A stretch of 18,183 bases of DNA, taken from positions 1 to 18,183 of the forward strand of contig JBILOY010000029.1 in assembly GCA_044374195.1 (NCBI GenBank), in the 5' to 3' direction. Source of the stretch: CAIKZY01 sp044374195. Lineage in GTDB: Bacteria; Actinomycetota; Actinomycetes; S36-B12. The stretch's first letter is position 1; the number at the start of each line of letters is the position of its first letter. The notes beneath the pieces are model-generated. The model made no database searches, was not told the DNA's origin, and saw only the letters and a list, made by a program, of their open reading frames with translations. The position numbers and the translations under genes are program-made. Of this stretch, positions 16,941 through 18,183 are shown in pieces.

Positions 16941-17545
16941 CGGATCTCCGTGATCTCAGGGCCACGCTCGAAGGGATCGATCACCGGAACGCTGACAGTT
17001 GCCGGTGCCACCGGAGCGTCGGGAAGTCGCATGGGAATCGGTGCGCCCGCTGCCATGGCGCTATGACCGCGTACGACCACGAGTGATCGGACGACGTTCT
17101 CGAGACCCGCTGCTGCATTGCCAGGACGCGCCGCCGCGCCTAGGAATACTGCGCGTACGAACCAACGCGGCCCATCGATGCCTGCAAATCGAGCCGGCAC
17201 TTGATGACCGGACTCGTCATTGACCTGCGCGTGGAGTTCCGGACCAAAAGGACCCTCGACAACCTCAACGAGACCGCCCGAACTGTTCACGCCCGCAAGG
17301 ATTTCACCGCGCACGACATCCCAGTAGCCACCGGACTTTGGGGCTGCGTAGGGCTGGATCTGCACGGCGCCCTCGAAACCGGCGAAGGTCAGCTGCACGA
17401 CATTTCCTGATGTCTGATCGACCTGCACCTGGACATCGACACCGGGCATGCCGGTGACGAGAAGACCACCTAGATTGACGCGCTCGACTCCGTCGTTGAA
17501 GTCAATCTCGGATTCGTCCCAGGGGCCCTTGCTGCGATCTGTCAT
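16937..17545 (-). CDS. DUF3710 family protein
   Basis: The 202-residue soluble protein matches the actinobacterial DUF3710 family. Recognisable segments are the acidic N-terminus (GPWDESEIDFND), the APKSGGYWDVVRGEI block at about 70-84, a GPFGPEL turn and the GIDGPRWFVRAVFLG block in the C-terminal half. No catalytic residue set or membrane segment is visible, and the function is unknown. The start is set at ATG 17545, four bases after the dut stop, with AAGGA upstream. An in-frame extension to 17599 would overlap dut and adds an unlike sequence, so it is rejected. The stop overlaps the OB-fold TTG. The long-standing linkage to dut suggests a nucleotide or DNA-related role, but that is inference. 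Confidence 0.88.
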   Translation of the reverse strand: MTDRSKGPWDESEIDFNDGVERVNLGGLLVTGMPGVDVQVQVDQTSGNVVQLTFAGFEGAVQIQPYAAPKSGGYWDVVRGEILAGVNSSGGLVEVVEGPFGPELHAQVNDESGHQVPARFAGIDGPRWFVRAVFLGAAARPGNAAAGLENVVRSLVVVRGHSAMAAGAPIPMRLPDAPVAPATVSVPVIDPFERGPEITEIR

Positions 17546-17549
17546 GAGG

Positions 17550-18005
17550 TCATCCTTGCACCTTGGCATGCCCGCCGGTGGACCCGAATCCCCCGCCACC
17601 TCGATGGGAGCCAGGAAGCTCGGACACCTCGATCATTTCGGCGGATTCGACCCGCTGGATCACCAACTGGGCTATCCGGTCACCGTGTGCGATGTCGATG
17701 TGCTCTCGAGGGTCGTGATTGATCACGATGACCTTGATCTCGCCTCGGTAGCCGGCGTCGATGACACCCGGTGCATTCACAATCCCAAGCCCCGCACGCA
17801 GTGCAAGACCACTACGGGGGTGTACGAAAGCAGCGAACCCTGGCGGCAGGGCGATGGCAATGCCCGTGGCGATCAATGCGCGCTCGCCAGGCGCGATGCT
17901 GATTGGTTCGGCAGCCCGAAGGTCGAGGCCGGCATCGCCGGGATGCTCGTATGCGGGAAGAGGCAAGCTCTCATCAAGACGGGTGACGAGCACGGGAACT
18001 GTCAT
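17550..18005 (-). CDS. dut: dUTP diphosphatase
   Basis: Dut hydrolyses dUTP to dUMP and pyrophosphate, limiting uracil in DNA and supplying thymidylate synthesis. The 151-residue trimeric-type enzyme shows all five motifs: AGLDLRA (I, 25-31), PRSGLA (II, 63-68), GVIDAGYRGEI (III, 80-90, catalytic D83, the same number as in mycobacterial Dut), RIAQLVI (IV) and the glycine-rich RGGGGFGSTGG (V) near the C-terminus. The ATG overlaps the stop of the upstream partial gene (ATGA), so its translation is coupled and no separate promoter is evident. The gene heads the coupled run to DUF3710, OB-fold and DUF3159. Confidence 0.96.
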   Translation of the reverse strand: MTVPVLVTRLDESLPLPAYEHPGDAGLDLRAAEPISIAPGERALIATGIAIALPPGFAAFVHPRSGLALRAGLGIVNAPGVIDAGYRGEIKVIVINHDPREHIDIAHGDRIAQLVIQRVESAEMIEVSELPGSHRGGGGFGSTGGHAKVQG

Positions 18006-18183
18006 GGGTTCACGTCCCAGTTCATTCCGGCAGACTCCCCGGCGCGCCAGGCCGGTCCACCATTGGCGCGATCAACTATCGCCTGCTCGACCTGCTCGCG
18101 ATTGCCGTTCTCTAGGAAGTGCTCGATCGGCACCTGGATGAACAACGCGCTCGCGCGCACCGCCAGCTGTCCGTCCTGAAGGT
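18002..18183 (-). CDS. C-terminal fragment, probable PaaI-like hotdog thioesterase (partial)
   Basis: The 5' end lies beyond the window; only about 59 codons are visible, ending in TGA that overlaps the dut ATG. The visible start, with DGQLAVRASALF then IQVPIEHFLENG, resembles the last strands of hotdog-fold thioesterases (a short basic turn, an alternating strand ending in a valine-proline). The rest (about 30-59) is a helical, polar tail. The active site would be upstream, so activity cannot be judged. The open frame without stops, the codon use and the four-base overlap with dut support a real gene. The family call is tentative and from memory; it could be another small conserved protein. 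Confidence 0.45.
   Translation of the reverse strand, partial: LQDGQLAVRASALFIQVPIEHFLENGNREQVEQAIVDRANGGPAWRAGESAGMNWDVNP

Noticed and set aside
17546..17599. N-terminal extension of the DUF3710 gene
   Set aside because: It would overlap dut; the family-like sequence starts at ATG 17545 just after the dut stop.

Overview
The window is a run of chromosomal housekeeping and conserved genes from a moderately high-GC actinomycete (order Actinomycetes or a close relative). Three things point there. Several encoded families are essentially actinobacterial: DUF3000, DUF3159, DUF3710, DUF4916 and the short OB-fold protein. GTG and TTG starts are frequent. The block from DUF3000 through RNase D, dxs, TRAM methyltransferase, APC permease, tandem trkA, DUF3159, OB-fold, DUF3710 and dut has the same order as the Mycobacterium tuberculosis region around Rv2680-Rv2697, as I recall it. 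I cannot name the genus. I see no mobile element, prophage, CRISPR array, tRNA or rRNA, and nothing that looks recently transferred.

Layout. At 24-560 (minus) is a Nudix-like DUF4916 gene, divergent from msrB (669-1124, plus). DUF3000 (1185-1784) and RNase D (1784-3031) form a coupled plus-strand pair. The fatty-acid beta-oxidation pair fadA-fadB (3098-6396, plus) follows, behind its own promoter and a palindromic operator candidate. From 6412 to 14526 all genes are on the minus strand. In transcription order they are a KimA-like K+ permease, an m5U RNA methyltransferase, aconitase, a 117-residue unknown and dxs. Two RCK/TrkA proteins (14588-15909, plus) diverge from the permease. The right end (15883-18183, minus) is a tightly coupled operon: an edge-truncated probable thioesterase, dut, DUF3710, OB-fold and DUF3159. 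Its last gene overlaps the second trkA tail to tail.

How the genes relate. The permease and the two RCK proteins plausibly form a potassium uptake and gating unit. FadA and FadB together carry out the last three steps of the beta-oxidation cycle. Dxs opens the MEP isoprenoid pathway and aconitase belongs to the TCA cycle. MsrB repairs oxidised methionine. dUTPase keeps uracil out of DNA and is coupled to three conserved proteins of unknown role.

The most distinctive signal is regulatory. Five genes (msrB, DUF3000, dxs, the permease and trkA1) have a TANNNT -10-like hexamer exactly six bases before the start codon and no Shine-Dalgarno, which is the signature of leaderless transcripts. I found no clear new biological system. 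The best leads are these promoters, the shared KimA/TrkA divergent promoter, the fadA operator, the degenerate Nudix box and the dut-linked unknown genes.
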